A DNA stretch of 64,000 nt from Nocardiopsis sinuspersici (lineage in GTDB: Bacteria; Actinomycetota; Actinomycetes; Streptosporangiales; Streptosporangiaceae): the NCBI GenBank assembly GCA_008638415.1, contig VWVT01000005.1:248001-312000 (forward strand). Reading direction: 5' to 3'. Made by a program: the position numbers and the translations under genes. How positions within the stretch are numbered: position 1 is the stretch's first letter; every line of letters starts with the position of its first letter. The notes under the pieces were generated by a model. That model had not been told where the DNA came from. It saw nothing but the letters and a program-made list of their open reading frames with translations, and ran no database searches. Positions 15,959-27,816 of the stretch are shown one piece after another.

Positions 15959-16864
15959 CTAGACCAGGAAGAAGTCCCTGGCGGCCTTGGCGATCCCCTC
16001 CGCGTCCAGCCCGTGGACCCGCGCGTGCCGGGCCGGGGTCCCGTAGGAGCGCACCTCGTGCTCCCGGGCCACCCCCAGCCCCAACTGGCGGTGGCGGCGG
16101 TCGGCCAGCGCCCCGGCCACCTCGTGCGCGGAGGTTCCCCTCAGGTAGGGCTCCACCACGAGCACGTCGGCGTTGCCCGCCGCCCCGGCCAGCGCGCTCA
16201 GCCCCTCCCGGTCGAACGGGCGCACGGTGGCCGTGTAGGCGACGGTCACGTCCAGGTCCGCGGTCGCCTCCAGCACCCGGTCCAGCATCGGACCGACGGC
16301 CACCACCACCCCGGCCGAGCGCGGCGAGCCCGTCCGCAGCACGCTGAGGCGCCCGCTGACGGGCATCGGCGCCCGGTTGGCCTCCTCCGACAGCCGCACG
16401 TACACGCGGTGCTCCCCCGGGACCGCGGCGGCCAGGGCGTCGCGCACCTCGTCCGGGTGGCCGGGCGCGTACACCGTCCACCCCGGCAGGCTGTCGAACA
16501 GGGCCACGTCACCGGGGGCCTGGTGCGTGCGTCCAGCCCCGGAGGCGTCGTAGGAGGCGCCGATGCTCACCAGGACGGCGCCGACGTCCTGGTGGCCGAG
16601 GTCCAGCTTGACCTGCTCGAAGGGCCGCTCCACCAGGAACGGCGCGTAGCTGTGCACGATCGGCCGCATCCCGGTCAGGGCCAGTCCTCCGGCCACGCCG
16701 ATCATGGCCTGTTCCCGGATGCCCACGTCGATCACCCGGCCCGGGTGCCGGGAGGCGGGGGCACGGAACATCTCCGTGGAGATGGCGGCCAGCACGACGG
16801 CGACCCGCGGGTCCTCGTCCATGGCCCGGTCGACGGTGGCGGCGAAGGTCTCACGCATGTTCAT
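15959..16864 (-). CDS. Split transketolase, C-terminal subunit
   Basis: This 301-residue protein is the pyrimidine-binding and C-terminal half of a two-part transketolase. It contains the RETFAATVDRAMDEDPRVAVVLAAIS start, the IDVGIREQAMIGVAGGLALTGMRPIVHSYAPFL motif carrying the glutamate that activates thiamine diphosphate (GIREQ), and the C-terminal domain VVVEPYLRGTSAHEVAGAL. The ATG has AGGAG nine bases upstream and starts 11 bases after the N-subunit stop, so the two are one operon. It lies convergent with the polyol transporter operon and probably feeds its products into the pentose phosphate pathway. A decayed duplicate of its 3' end lies at 10185-10357. Confidence 0.88.
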   Translation of the reverse strand: MNMRETFAATVDRAMDEDPRVAVVLAAISTEMFRAPASRHPGRVIDVGIREQAMIGVAGGLALTGMRPIVHSYAPFLVERPFEQVKLDLGHQDVGAVLVSIGASYDASGAGRTHQAPGDVALFDSLPGWTVYAPGHPDEVRDALAAAVPGEHRVYVRLSEEANRAPMPVSGRLSVLRTGSPRSAGVVVAVGPMLDRVLEATADLDVTVAYTATVRPFDREGLSALAGAAGNADVLVVEPYLRGTSAHEVAGALADRRHRQLGLGVAREHEVRSYGTPARHARVHGLDAEGIAKAARDFFLV

Positions 16865-16875
16865 CGGAAGCTCTC

Positions 16876-17580
16876 CTAGGGACGGACGCGGGCGACGACG
16901 GCCAGCGGCCGTCCGGCGTGGGGGCGGGTGAGTGCCTCGTACAGGGCGTCGTGGTCGCGTCCGGACACGTCACGGGCCTCCCAGCCCTCGACTCCGAAGC
17001 GCGCGCCGATCCCGCCGGGCCACCCGTGGCCGGAGGAGGCGTTGTCCACGGCGACGACGGTGAGGTTGTCCGCGCCCATGCGGCCGGCGACCGCGATGGC
17101 CTCGTGGTTGCTGCCCTCGTGGAGTTCGCGGTCGCCCACGAGCACCACCACGCGGGGCTCGGCGCCGTCGGGCCGGCGGATCCGCTGGGCGCGCAGGCCG
17201 AGCGCCGTGCCCAGGCCCAGGGGCAGCCCGTGTCCGAGGGACCCGCTGCCGATCTCCGCGCCGGGCACCAGGACCCGGTCGGGGTGGTGGCCGAGCGGGG
17301 AGTCGAAGGCGGCCCAGCTCCGCAGGGTCGGCACGTCCAGGAAGCCCTTGGCCGCGAGCACGGCGTAGAAGGCGGCGGGCCCGTGGCCCTTGGAGAGCAG
17401 GAACCGGTCGCGGTCAGGGGCCTCGGCCGTGTCGGGGGTGACTGCCAGCACACGGTCGTAGAGCACCCACACCACGTCGAGCGTGGAGTGGGCGGCCTCC
17501 GTGTGCTTCTCGTCACCCTCCATGAGTCCGATGAGGGCGGGAAGGTCGGCGTAGCGCGAGAGGGCGGCTGCTGTCGTCAT
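16876..17580 (-). CDS. Split transketolase, N-terminal subunit (short, variant motif)
   Basis: This is the diphosphate-binding half, 234 residues, roughly 40 shorter than usual split N subunits. Recognisable pieces are FLLSKGHGPAAFYAVLA, IGSGSLGHGLPLGLGTALG and the Mg/ThDP motif VVVLVGDRELHEGSNHEA with the distal asparagine in VAVDNASSG. The third residue of the usual GDG motif is arginine here (GDR), which is unusual. The ATG follows GAGGGG. The promoter region carries a CCTCAA-N6-TTGAGG palindrome of MerR/SoxR type. Activity with the downstream C subunit is assumed from the pairing; the altered motif and short length mean it may be a specialised enzyme. Confidence 0.83.
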   Translation of the reverse strand: MTTAAALSRYADLPALIGLMEGDEKHTEAAHSTLDVVWVLYDRVLAVTPDTAEAPDRDRFLLSKGHGPAAFYAVLAAKGFLDVPTLRSWAAFDSPLGHHPDRVLVPGAEIGSGSLGHGLPLGLGTALGLRAQRIRRPDGAEPRVVVLVGDRELHEGSNHEAIAVAGRMGADNLTVVAVDNASSGHGWPGGIGARFGVEGWEARDVSGRDHDALYEALTRPHAGRPLAVVARVRP

Positions 17581-17587
17581 GCCCCTC

Positions 17588-17618
17588 AGTGTTCAACCTC
17601 AACAAAGATTGAGGTCAA
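17588..17618 (-). promoter_or_regulatory. MerR/SoxR-like operator and promoter of the transketolase pair
   Basis: ACCTCAA, CAAAGA, TTGAGGT (17596-17615) is a perfect inverted repeat. Read on the minus strand, TTGACC (17618-17613) overlaps its outer arm as a -35, and a 19-base spacer leads to AACACT (17593-17588). An overlong spacer filled by a CCTCAA-N6-TTGAGG palindrome is the classic layout of MerR-family promoters such as those bound by SoxR. No MerR gene is in the window. Confidence 0.5.
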
Positions 17619-17663
17619 TGGGCGGAAGCGCCCGCGCCACGGGAGGACCCGGGGTGATTTACC

Positions 17664-18689
17664 TCACAGAACGGTGGCTCCGGGGACGTCCCCGTACGCC
17701 GAAACGACCTGTTCGCACAGGCCGCTGCCCTCCAGTTCGGCCACCACGGCGGCCTCGCGCCCGTCGGCCTCGGCCTCGTCCACGCCGCCGACCAGGAACG
17801 CGCAGGTGGGCCCCGACCCCGACACCAGCGCGCCCAGGGCGCCCGCGCCGCTGCCCGTCTTCAGGGTCCGCTCCAGCTCCGGCAGCAGCGACAGCGCCGC
17901 CTCCTGGAGGTCGTTGGTCAGCGCGGCCCCCAGGGCCGCGGGGTCGCCGCCGGCGAGCGCGGTGGCCAGCGCCGGGTCCAGACGGGGTTCGGGGGCGTCC
18001 GGACGGAGGCGGTCGTACTCACCGAACACGCTGGCCGTGGACAGCCCGTGCGGCGACAGCGCGAAGACCCAGCGCAGCCTCCCCGGAGCCGCCAGCGGAC
18101 GCAGGATCTCCCCGCGCCCCATGCCCACCGCGGTGGCTCCCATCAGCGCGAAGGGCACGTCGCTGCCCAGGTCCGCCGCGTACCCGGCCAGGGTCCGCGG
18201 CGGCAGGTCGCAGCCCCACAGGCGGTCGCAGGCCAGCAGGGCGGCCGCGGCGTCCGCGCTCCCCCCGGCCATGCCTCCCGCCACCGGGATGTGCTTGTCC
18301 AGGTGGACCGTGACCGGGGAGCCCCGGCCGGTCCGCTCCGCCAGCAGGGCCACGGCGCGCGCGGCCAGGTTGGATTCGTCCAGGGGCACACGGGCCAGGT
18401 GGGACCCCAGGCCGCCGCCCGCGGTCAGCCCGGCGCAGGCGGACGCCTCCGGCGGGTCGGCCGCCGTCACGGACACGCCCGTGTCCGCCCCCGATGACGC
18501 GGATTCTCCGGCGCCGGAGGGGTTCGGCTGACGCGGCGGGGCCTCCCGGACGGTAACCTCATCGAACAACGAGACAGCGTGGAACACGTTGACGAGGTCG
18601 TGGAACCCGTCCTCACGTCTGGGCCCCACCGCCAACTGGAGGTTCACCTTCGCGGGGACCCGCACGGTTACGGTGGTATTAACGGTCAC
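17664..18689 (-). CDS. ispE: 4-diphosphocytidyl-2-C-methyl-D-erythritol kinase
   Basis: IspE phosphorylates CDP-ME in the non-mevalonate isoprenoid pathway. The 341-residue protein is a GHMP kinase: VRVPAKVNLQLAVGPRREDGFHDL near the start, the phosphate-binding loop PVAGGMAGGSADAAAAL (about residues 150-166) and the C-terminal LVSGSGPTCAFLV. The family is usually about 300 residues; the extra length comes from an Ala/Gly/Ser-rich insert at about residues 57-95 between the first strands and VPLDESNLAARA. GTG at 18689 is chosen for its match to the family N terminus with GGGGAC upstream. The gene is divergent from the kinase at 18955. In many actinobacteria ispE lies close to glmU; here about 16 kb separate them. 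Confidence 0.93.
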   Translation of the reverse strand: MTVNTTVTVRVPAKVNLQLAVGPRREDGFHDLVNVFHAVSLFDEVTVREAPPRQPNPSGAGESASSGADTGVSVTAADPPEASACAGLTAGGGLGSHLARVPLDESNLAARAVALLAERTGRGSPVTVHLDKHIPVAGGMAGGSADAAAALLACDRLWGCDLPPRTLAGYAADLGSDVPFALMGATAVGMGRGEILRPLAAPGRLRWVFALSPHGLSTASVFGEYDRLRPDAPEPRLDPALATALAGGDPAALGAALTNDLQEAALSLLPELERTLKTGSGAGALGALVSGSGPTCAFLVGGVDEAEADGREAAVVAELEGSGLCEQVVSAYGDVPGATVL

Positions 18690-18954
18690 GAGTCCCCAAT
18701 CGTAAAGGAACCCCCACCTTGCGTGAACACGTACCCCACCGGGTGCGCCGGTGTGTTCACCACTCCTTACCAGCGCCGACACCGTCGCCGGAGGGAATCG
18801 GGAACCACCACCGCGATCCGGGGATCGTTACCACTGTCATGTCAGTCACCGCCCGCCCCCAGAACGGCCCAACCAGGCCTGTGAGTGGGAAACCGGGCAC
18901 AAACACCGCTACCTTGGGGCAAGGCGGAGTTTGGACACCGTCGGGGAGGGTCGC

Positions 18955-20910
<1,956 letters not shown>

Positions 20911-20920
20911 GCCCGGACGC

Positions 20921-20967
20921 GGACGGGCCCGGCACACCCGCCGAGGCGTCGTGTGCCGGGCCCGTCC
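20921..20967. terminator. Convergent terminator between kinase and guaA
   Basis: GGACGGGCCCGGCACAC and GTGTGCCGGGCCCGTCC form a perfect 17-base stem around a 13-base loop, 10 bases after the kinase stop and 16 bases from the guaA stop. Confidence 0.8.
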
Positions 20968-20983
20968 TAAGCCGCGGGGAGGA

Positions 20984-22564
20984 CTACTCCCACTCGATGG
21001 TGCCCGGGGGCTTGCTGGTCACGTCCAGCGTCACCCGGTTGATCTCGCGCACCTCGTTGGTGATCCGGTTGGAGATCCGTGCCAGCACGTCGTAGGGCAC
21101 GCGCGACCAGTCGGCGGTCATCGCGTCCTCGCTGCTGACCGGGCGCAGCACCACGGGGTGGCCGTAGGTACGGCCGTCGCCCTGCACGCCCACCGAGCGC
21201 ACGTCGGCGAGCAGCACCACCGGGCACTGCCAGATGGAGCGGTCCAGCCCCGCGCGGGTCAGCTCCTCGCGGGCGATCGCGTCGGCCTCGCGCAGGATCT
21301 CCAGGCGCTCGTGCGTCACCTCGCCGATGATGCGGATGCCCAGCCCGGGGCCGGGGAACGGCTGGCGCCACACCATCTCGGCGGGCAGGCCCAGCTCCTC
21401 GCCGACCTTGCGCACCTCGTCCTTGAACAGCTCGCGCAGCGGTTCCACCAGCGTGAACTGGAGGTCCTCGGGCAGGCCGCCCACGTTGTGGTGCGACTTG
21501 ATGTTCGCGGTACCGGTGCCGCCGCCGGACTCCACCACGTCCGGGTACAGGGTCCCCTGCACCAGGAACTCGACCTCGGCCCCGGCCTCGCCGCTCTCGG
21601 TGACGACCTCACGGGCCGCCTGCTCGAAGACGCGGATGAACTCGCGACCGATGATCTTGCGCTTCTCCTCGGGGTCGGTGACGCCCGACAGCGCGGACAG
21701 GAACCGCTCCTCGGCGTCCACGACCTTGAGCCTGGCCCCGGTGATGGCGACGAAGTCCTTCTCCACCTGCTCGGCCTCGCCCTTGCGCAGCAGGCCGTGG
21801 TCCACGAAGACGCAGGTCAGCTGGTCGCCGACGGCGCGCTGCACCAGGGCGCCGGCCACGGCGGAGTCCACGCCGCCGCTCAGCCCGCAGATGACGCGCT
21901 TGTCGCCGATCTGCTCGCGGATGCGCTCCAACTGCTCCTCGACGATGTTGACCATCGTCCAGGTGGGGCGGCACCCCGCGCCCTCGTACAGGAAGCGGCG
22001 CAGCACCTCCTGGCCGTGCTCGGTGTGCATGACCTCGGGGTGGAACTGGACGCCGAAGAGGCGGCGGTCGGTGTCCTCGAAGGCGGCGACCGGCGCGCCC
22101 GCGGTGCTGGCGGTCGTGGCGAACCCCTCGGGGGCGCCGACCACCGAGTCGCCGTGCGACATCCACACCTGCTGCTCGACGGGCATTCCGGCGAACAGCA
22201 GGGAGTCGGGGACCGCCGACAGCTCGGTGCGGCCGAACTCACTGAGGTCGGTCCTCTCCACGACGCCGCCCAGGGCCCGGGTCATCGCCTGGAAGCCGTA
22301 GCAGATGCCGAAGGTGGGGACCCCGGTCTCGAACAGCTCGGGGCCCAGGTTCGGGGCGCCCTCGGCGTAGACCGACGACGGTCCGCCGGAGAGGATGACG
22401 GCCTTGGGTTTCTTGGCGAGCATCTCCTCGACGGGCATGGTCGAGGGCACGATCTCACTGTGCACGTGGCATTCACGAACGCGCCGGGCGATCAGCTGCG
22501 CGTACTGCGCGCCGAAGTCGACGACGAGAACGGTGTCGAACGTGCTCTCAGCACCAACGGACAC
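20984..22564 (-). CDS. guaA: GMP synthase (glutamine-hydrolysing)
   Basis: GuaA aminates XMP to GMP using glutamine and ATP. The 526-residue product has a class I glutamine amidotransferase domain ([20 protein letters not shown]; nucleophile in GICYGFQAM; histidine in [14 protein letters not shown]). The ATP pyrophosphatase domain has [14 protein letters not shown], and the C-terminal dimer domain ends KPPGTIEWE. Length and ends are standard. GTG at 22564 lies just after GGAAGG. It works in the same pathway as guaB and guaB3, which are 26 kb away in this window. Convergent with the Ser/Thr kinase. Confidence 0.97.
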   Translation of the reverse strand: MSVGAESTFDTVLVVDFGAQYAQLIARRVRECHVHSEIVPSTMPVEEMLAKKPKAVILSGGPSSVYAEGAPNLGPELFETGVPTFGICYGFQAMTRALGGVVERTDLSEFGRTELSAVPDSLLFAGMPVEQQVWMSHGDSVVGAPEGFATTASTAGAPVAAFEDTDRRLFGVQFHPEVMHTEHGQEVLRRFLYEGAGCRPTWTMVNIVEEQLERIREQIGDKRVICGLSGGVDSAVAGALVQRAVGDQLTCVFVDHGLLRKGEAEQVEKDFVAITGARLKVVDAEERFLSALSGVTDPEEKRKIIGREFIRVFEQAAREVVTESGEAGAEVEFLVQGTLYPDVVESGGGTGTANIKSHHNVGGLPEDLQFTLVEPLRELFKDEVRKVGEELGLPAEMVWRQPFPGPGLGIRIIGEVTHERLEILREADAIAREELTRAGLDRSIWQCPVVLLADVRSVGVQGDGRTYGHPVVLRPVSSEDAMTADWSRVPYDVLARISNRITNEVREINRVTLDVTSKPPGTIEWE

Positions 22565-22690
22565 GACGGAGGACCTTCCGCAGGAGTAAAGGGATGTCCG
22601 CCCAGTCTAGGGCGTGCGTGACGGGCACTCGCCCCCCGCTGCGCGACGGGCGGCCTCCGCCGGACACGCCCCGGGCCCTTCGCGGGACCG

Positions 22691-22719
22691 GCGTGTCCCG
22701 CGCGATACGCGGGACACGC
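22691..22719 (-). terminator. Terminator hairpin after galE
   Basis: GCGTGTCCCGCG and CGCGGGACACGC pair perfectly over 12 bases with a 5-base loop, nine bases past the galE stop. Confidence 0.7.
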
Positions 22720-22727
22720 GGCTTCGC

Positions 22728-23744
<1,017 letters not shown>

Positions 23745-23904
23745 TCGCTTCCCTGGGTGGAGTGCGCCCGCCGCCTCGCGGGCGCTCCCCAGAATAGGGG
23801 ACCGCCGGGCACGTGGACGGTGACGGACGCCACCGTGTCCCGGAGCCGCCGCCCGTCCCCGACGCGCCCCGAAGCGTCTCCGGCACGCCCCTGCGCGGCA
23901 CCGG

Positions 23905-23924
23905 CCTCATACCGGGGCATGAGG
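23905..23924. promoter_or_regulatory. Inverted repeat CCTCAT-N8-ATGAGG upstream of the two-component pair
   Basis: CCTCAT (23905-23910) and ATGAGG (23919-23924) are perfect arms 33 bases before the sensor kinase start. NarL-type regulators that control neighbouring ABC exporters often bind such short repeats in their own promoters, so it is a candidate autoregulatory site. Confidence 0.4.
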
Positions 23925-23956
23925 TTCCCCGGCCCGCGCGCTCCTATCGTGGAGGC

Positions 23957-25234
23957 ATGGCCGACCTGTCCGCACGCACGCTCCTGGACCGGGCGACGCT
24001 CTGGGCCCGGGGCCACGTGCTCGCCGTGGACACGTGCTGGGCCCTTCTCTGGTTCGTCCTGTCCGCGGTGTCCCATCCTGTGTCCGGGTTCCGTACGGCC
24101 GAGTCGTGGACCTACCTCGCCCTGACCGCCGCGTGCTGCACCGCGCTGGCGCTGCGCCGCACCAGTCCGCTCCCGGCCCTGGCCGCCCTGGCGGTGCTGC
24201 TGTCACTCCAGATCCTGTGGCTGGACCACCTCACGGCGATCACGGGGATCAGTGCCCTGGTCGCCGCCTACACGGCCCAGTCCGAGCTCTCGCGTGCGTG
24301 GCGCGCCGTGGGCTTCGGCCTGCTCCTGGCCGGAGCGGCCTGGGCCGTTCTGTCCATGCCGCCGGAGGAGCTCTCCGCGGACCTGGAACCGCGCCTCAAC
24401 AGTGTCCTCTCGGCCTGGACGGCGATCGCGCTGTTCTCCCTGCTCGGGACGTTCCGCAGGCGCAGCCGCGAGGAGTTCGCCCGCGTCGTCGAGCACGCAC
24501 GGCTGCTGGAGACCCAGCGGGCCCAGGAGGTGCGGCTGGCCGCGCTCGACGAGCGGACCCGCATCGCCCGGGAGATGCACGACATCCTCGCGCACTCGCT
24601 GAACGTCATCATCGCCCAGGCCGACGGGGGCCGCTACGCCGCGAGGGCCGATCCCGGGCGCGCGGTGACCGCCCTGGCCACCGTCTCCCAGGTGGGACGC
24701 GAGTCCGCGGCGGAGCTGCACCAGCTCCTGGGCGTCCTGCGCGACGGCGAGGGCCGGAGTGCGGCCCCGGCCCCCGGGGTCGGCGACCTGCCCGGCCTCG
24801 TCGAGGAGTACCGACGCGCCGGTCTGCGGATCCGCCTGGTCCAGCACGGCACCCCGCCCGCTCCGGGCGGCGGCCGGACGGGTCCGGAGGCGCCGCCGGC
24901 CCTGCCGGCGACGGCGTCCCTGACGGTCTACCGCGTCGTGCAGGAGTCCCTCGCCAACGCGTTGAAGCACGCGGGGCCCGTCGACGTCCGGATCGGGCTC
25001 ACGTGGTCTCCCGGACGGGTCGAGGTCGCCGTGGCCAACCCCGTGCGCGAGGCCGTGGCCGCGGCCCCGACCGCCGCCGTCCGGGGACGTCCCGGACGAG
25101 GAGGGGGCCCCGGCCACGGCCTGGTCGGCATGTGTGAGCGCGTCGGCCTGCACGGCGGCGCCCTGGAGGCCGGCGCCGACGACGCGACCGGCACCTGGCG
25201 GGTGCGCGCGGTGGTCCCCTGGGAGCGGACGTGA
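23957..25234 (+). CDS. Sensor histidine kinase, NarL/HisKA_3 type
   Basis: The 425-residue membrane kinase has about five hydrophobic segments in its first 150 residues and almost no extracellular domain, as in intramembrane-sensing kinases. A coiled linker leads to the HisKA_3 dimerisation motif REMHDILAHSLNVIIAQADGG, with the phosphorylated histidine at about residue 208. The ATPase domain follows with VQESLANALKHA and GHGLVGMCERVGLHGG. The ATG lies one base after GGAGG, which is unusually close; no better start is visible. It overlaps the response regulator by GTGA. The ABC transporter just downstream is the likely target, as in bacitracin- or lantibiotic-sensing systems. Confidence 0.9.
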   Translation: MADLSARTLLDRATLWARGHVLAVDTCWALLWFVLSAVSHPVSGFRTAESWTYLALTAACCTALALRRTSPLPALAALAVLLSLQILWLDHLTAITGISALVAAYTAQSELSRAWRAVGFGLLLAGAAWAVLSMPPEELSADLEPRLNSVLSAWTAIALFSLLGTFRRRSREEFARVVEHARLLETQRAQEVRLAALDERTRIAREMHDILAHSLNVIIAQADGGRYAARADPGRAVTALATVSQVGRESAAELHQLLGVLRDGEGRSAAPAPGVGDLPGLVEEYRRAGLRIRLVQHGTPPAPGGGRTGPEAPPALPATASLTVYRVVQESLANALKHAGPVDVRIGLTWSPGRVEVAVANPVREAVAAAPTAAVRGRPGRGGGPGHGLVGMCERVGLHGGALEAGADDATGTWRVRAVVPWERT

Positions 25235-25926
25235 TCCGTGTGGGGCTGGCCGACGACCAGCGGCTCTTCACGGCCGGGATGGCCATGGTCATCGACTCCC
25301 AGGCGGACCTGACCGTCGCCTGGGAGGCGGCCGACGGGTCCGAGGCCGTCACCCGTCAGCGGTCCGACCCCGTCGACGTCCTGCTCATGGACGTCCAGAT
25401 GCCCGGCACGGACGGGCTGAGCGCCACGCGCGCCCTCGTCTCCTCGGGGGCGGACTGCCGCGTCGTCATCCTCACCACCTTCGACACCGACGAGTACGTG
25501 GTCGAGGGCGTCGAGGCCGGCGCCGCGGGCTTCCTGCTCAAGAGCACCCCGCCCGAGGAGCTCCTGGAGGCCGTGCGCACCGTGCACCGCGGCGACTCCG
25601 TCATCTCCGCGCGCTCCACGCGGAGGCTGCTCGGGCACGTGCGCCCCCTGCTCGGCGGCCCGCCCTCCCGGTCGGCCCCGCTCGACAGGGACACCCGCCG
25701 CGCCGTCGCGTCGCTGACCCCGCGCGAGCAGGAGGTCCTCGTCGCCGTGGCGCTCGGACACACGAACACGGAGATCTGCGAGCGCCTCGTGCTGTCCATG
25801 CCCACCGTGAAGACCCACGTCGGCCACGTCCTGGCCAAGACCGGCTCACGCGACCGGGTCCAGGCGGTGCTGTTCGCGTTCCGCGCCGGGCTGGTGGACC
25901 GGGAGGACCTGCTCCGGGAGGCCTGA
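25231..25926 (+). CDS. Response regulator, NarL/LuxR type
   Basis: The 231-residue protein pairs with the kinase it overlaps. The receiver domain has the acidic pair ADDQ (about residues 7-9), phosphoacceptor LLMDVQMPG (Asp54), threonine in ILTTF and lysine in LLKSTPPEE. A linker with Gly/Pro/Arg leads to the LuxR helix-turn-helix LTPREQEVLVAVALGHTNTEICERLVLSMPTVKTHVGHVLAKTGSRDR (about residues 163-210). It probably binds the repeat at 23905-23924 and a site ahead of the ABC genes at 26160. Confidence 0.93.
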   Translation: MIRVGLADDQRLFTAGMAMVIDSQADLTVAWEAADGSEAVTRQRSDPVDVLLMDVQMPGTDGLSATRALVSSGADCRVVILTTFDTDEYVVEGVEAGAAGFLLKSTPPEELLEAVRTVHRGDSVISARSTRRLLGHVRPLLGGPPSRSAPLDRDTRRAVASLTPREQEVLVAVALGHTNTEICERLVLSMPTVKTHVGHVLAKTGSRDRVQAVLFAFRAGLVDREDLLREA

Positions 25927-26159
25927 GCGGCGCGCTCCCCCGCACCCCTGCGGCCGCCCCCCGTGTCCCTTCGGCCGCACCCTCCGACGGCACGCGCTCC
26001 CCGCGCCCCTTCGGCCGCGCGCTCCACCCTCGCCCTCCGAAGCGGCACGCCCCACCGCGCCCTGCGGCGGCACCTACTTTCGGCGGGCGCGTTCCTCGTC
26101 CCGCGGCACGATGCCCTCCTCGGGTGCCGGGGTGGAGCCTCCTCGGTGGAAGGAGTTCC
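25927..26159. repeat. Degenerate GC-rich repeats in the gap before the ABC operon
   Basis: About 150 bases (25927-26075) are built from imperfect copies of a CCCTTCGGCCGCNCNCTCC-like unit spaced roughly 35 bases apart, with pieces such as CCCTGCGGCGGC as more distant variants. The rest of the gap leads to GGAAGGAG ahead of the ABC ATPase. No protein is evident. The repeats may be slippage debris. Confidence 0.4.
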
Positions 26160-27059
26160 ATGAACGACGTCATCACCACACACCACCTGACGAAGACCTA
26201 CGGTCCGCGCACCGTCGTCGACGACCTCGAACTGCGGGTGCCGCAGGGCTGCGTGTACGGCTTCCTGGGCCCCAACGGCTCGGGCAAGTCCACCACCATG
26301 AAGATGCTGCTGTCGCTGGCCCGGCCCAGCCGGGGCGAGATCACCCTCCTCGGCCGACCGATGAACCGTGAGACGCGCCCCGCCCTCCTGCGGGAGATCG
26401 GCTCCCTCGTCGAGGCGCCTCCCGGATACGCCCACCTGACCGGGCGGGAGAACATGGTGATCGTCCAGCGGATGCTCGGACTCAGCGACCGGCAGGTCTC
26501 CCGGGCGGTCGCCACCGTGCGCCTGCAGGAGCACATGGACAAGCTCGTCCGCGCGTACTCGCTGGGGATGAAGCAGCGCCTGGGCATCGCGATGGCCCTG
26601 GCCCGGGAGCCGCGCCTGCTCATCCTCGACGAGCCCACCAACGGACTGGACCCCGCGGGCATCGAGGAGATCCGCGGGCTGCTGGTGTCGCTGGCGGAGG
26701 ACGGCGTCACGGTCATGGTCTCCAGCCACCTGCTCGACGAGATCGACAGGATGGCCTCGGTCCTGGGCATCCTCGGCCGGGGAAGGCTGGTCTTCCAGGG
26801 CACGCGGGCCGAGCTGTTCGACCGCAGCACGCCGGACCTGCTCGTCGACACACCCGAACCCGGGCGGGCCCTGGCCCTGGGCGTCCCCGCCGTGCGCTCG
26901 GAGCGGGGCCTGCGCCTGTCCGGTCTCGGCGACGACGACACGGCCGCCCTCGTGCGGCGCCTCGTCGGCGCGGACGTACCGGTCCACGGGGTGCGGCGTG
27001 TCCAGCAGTCCCTGGAGGAGGTCTTCATGGACCTCACCGGCCGTGAGGGGCTCCTGTGA
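26160..27059 (+). CDS. ABC transporter ATPase, BcrA/DrrA-like
   Basis: The 299-residue ATPase powers the two membrane proteins that follow. It has Walker A GPNGSGKSTT (about residues 38-47), Q-loop region IGSLVEAPPGYAHLTGREN, signature YSLGMKQRLGIAMAL (LGMKQ in place of LSGGQ, as is normal for the bacitracin-exporter group), Walker B LLILDEPTNGLDP and the switch histidine in VMVSSHLL. A C-terminal regulatory region ends VQQSLEEVFMDLTG, the typical close of the subfamily. ATG at 26160 follows AAGGAG. It overlaps the next gene by GTGA. The neighbouring two-component pair suggests a drug- or peptide-resistance exporter. Confidence 0.92.
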   Translation: MNDVITTHHLTKTYGPRTVVDDLELRVPQGCVYGFLGPNGSGKSTTMKMLLSLARPSRGEITLLGRPMNRETRPALLREIGSLVEAPPGYAHLTGRENMVIVQRMLGLSDRQVSRAVATVRLQEHMDKLVRAYSLGMKQRLGIAMALAREPRLLILDEPTNGLDPAGIEEIRGLLVSLAEDGVTVMVSSHLLDEIDRMASVLGILGRGRLVFQGTRAELFDRSTPDLLVDTPEPGRALALGVPAVRSERGLRLSGLGDDDTAALVRRLVGADVPVHGVRRVQQSLEEVFMDLTGREGLL

Positions 27060-27811
27060 CGCTGACGGCGGTGAACCTCGAACTACGCAAGACGCGCAGG
27101 CTCCGGGTCGTGCTGGTCTGCGCGGTCATGGTGGCCGCGGTGGTCGCCCTGACGTGCGCGAACCTGATGTCCGACTCCGCGCGGGCCGGTTTCGACGACC
27201 CCGGCGCCCAGCCGTGGGAGAGCCTCCTCATGAGCTACGTCATGGTCACGGCCATGACCTCCCCCCTCCTGGTCGCGGTGCTGGCCAGCAGGCAGGTCGA
27301 CATCGAGCACCAGGGGCAGGGCTGGATGCTGTCGCAGGTGGCCGGGCTGCGCCCGGGGCGGCTGTGCCGCGCCAAGGCCACGGTGCTGGGAGCGCTGCTG
27401 GCGGTCGCGGTGCCCGTACAGACCGCCCTGGTCGTCATGGCGGGCCTGGCCGCCGGGATCACCGTTCCGTTGTCCCCCGGAGTGTGGGTCCAGTACGCGG
27501 TCGGTCTGCTCCTGGTGGACCTGGCACTGCTGTGCCTGCACGTGTGGCTGGCCGCCCGTGTGGAGAACCAGCTCGTCGGGATGGGGGTGGGGCTGCTCGG
27601 CGCGTTCTGCGGGGTGTTCTCCCTGCTGATGCCGCCGGCTCTGGCGCGCGTGCTGCCCTGGGGCTACTACGCGGTCGTCTCCCCGCTGAGGATGGGCGAC
27701 GACGGCTTCGCCGCCCTCACTCCCGGGTACGGCTGGCTGGCCGTGTTCCTGGCGGTCGTGGCGGTCCTGTTCGCCGTGGCCGGCCACCGCTTCGACCGGA
27801 CGGAGGCGTGA
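27056..27811 (+). CDS. ABC transporter permease, BcrB-like subunit 1
   Basis: The 251-residue protein has about six membrane helices, beginning LNLRKTRRLRVVLVCAVMVAAVVALTCANL-like text (NLELRKTRRLRVVLVCAVMVAAV) after a short basic N terminus. The ELRKTRR amphipathic start is typical of permeases of ABC-2 type. It overlaps the ATPase gene by GTGA, and its stop overlaps or abuts the next permease, so all three should be made in fixed ratio. Confidence 0.88.
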   Translation: MTLTAVNLELRKTRRLRVVLVCAVMVAAVVALTCANLMSDSARAGFDDPGAQPWESLLMSYVMVTAMTSPLLVAVLASRQVDIEHQGQGWMLSQVAGLRPGRLCRAKATVLGALLAVAVPVQTALVVMAGLAAGITVPLSPGVWVQYAVGLLLVDLALLCLHVWLAARVENQLVGMGVGLLGAFCGVFSLLMPPALARVLPWGYYAVVSPLRMGDDGFAALTPGYGWLAVFLAVVAVLFAVAGHRFDRTEA

Positions 27812-27816
27812 GGAGG

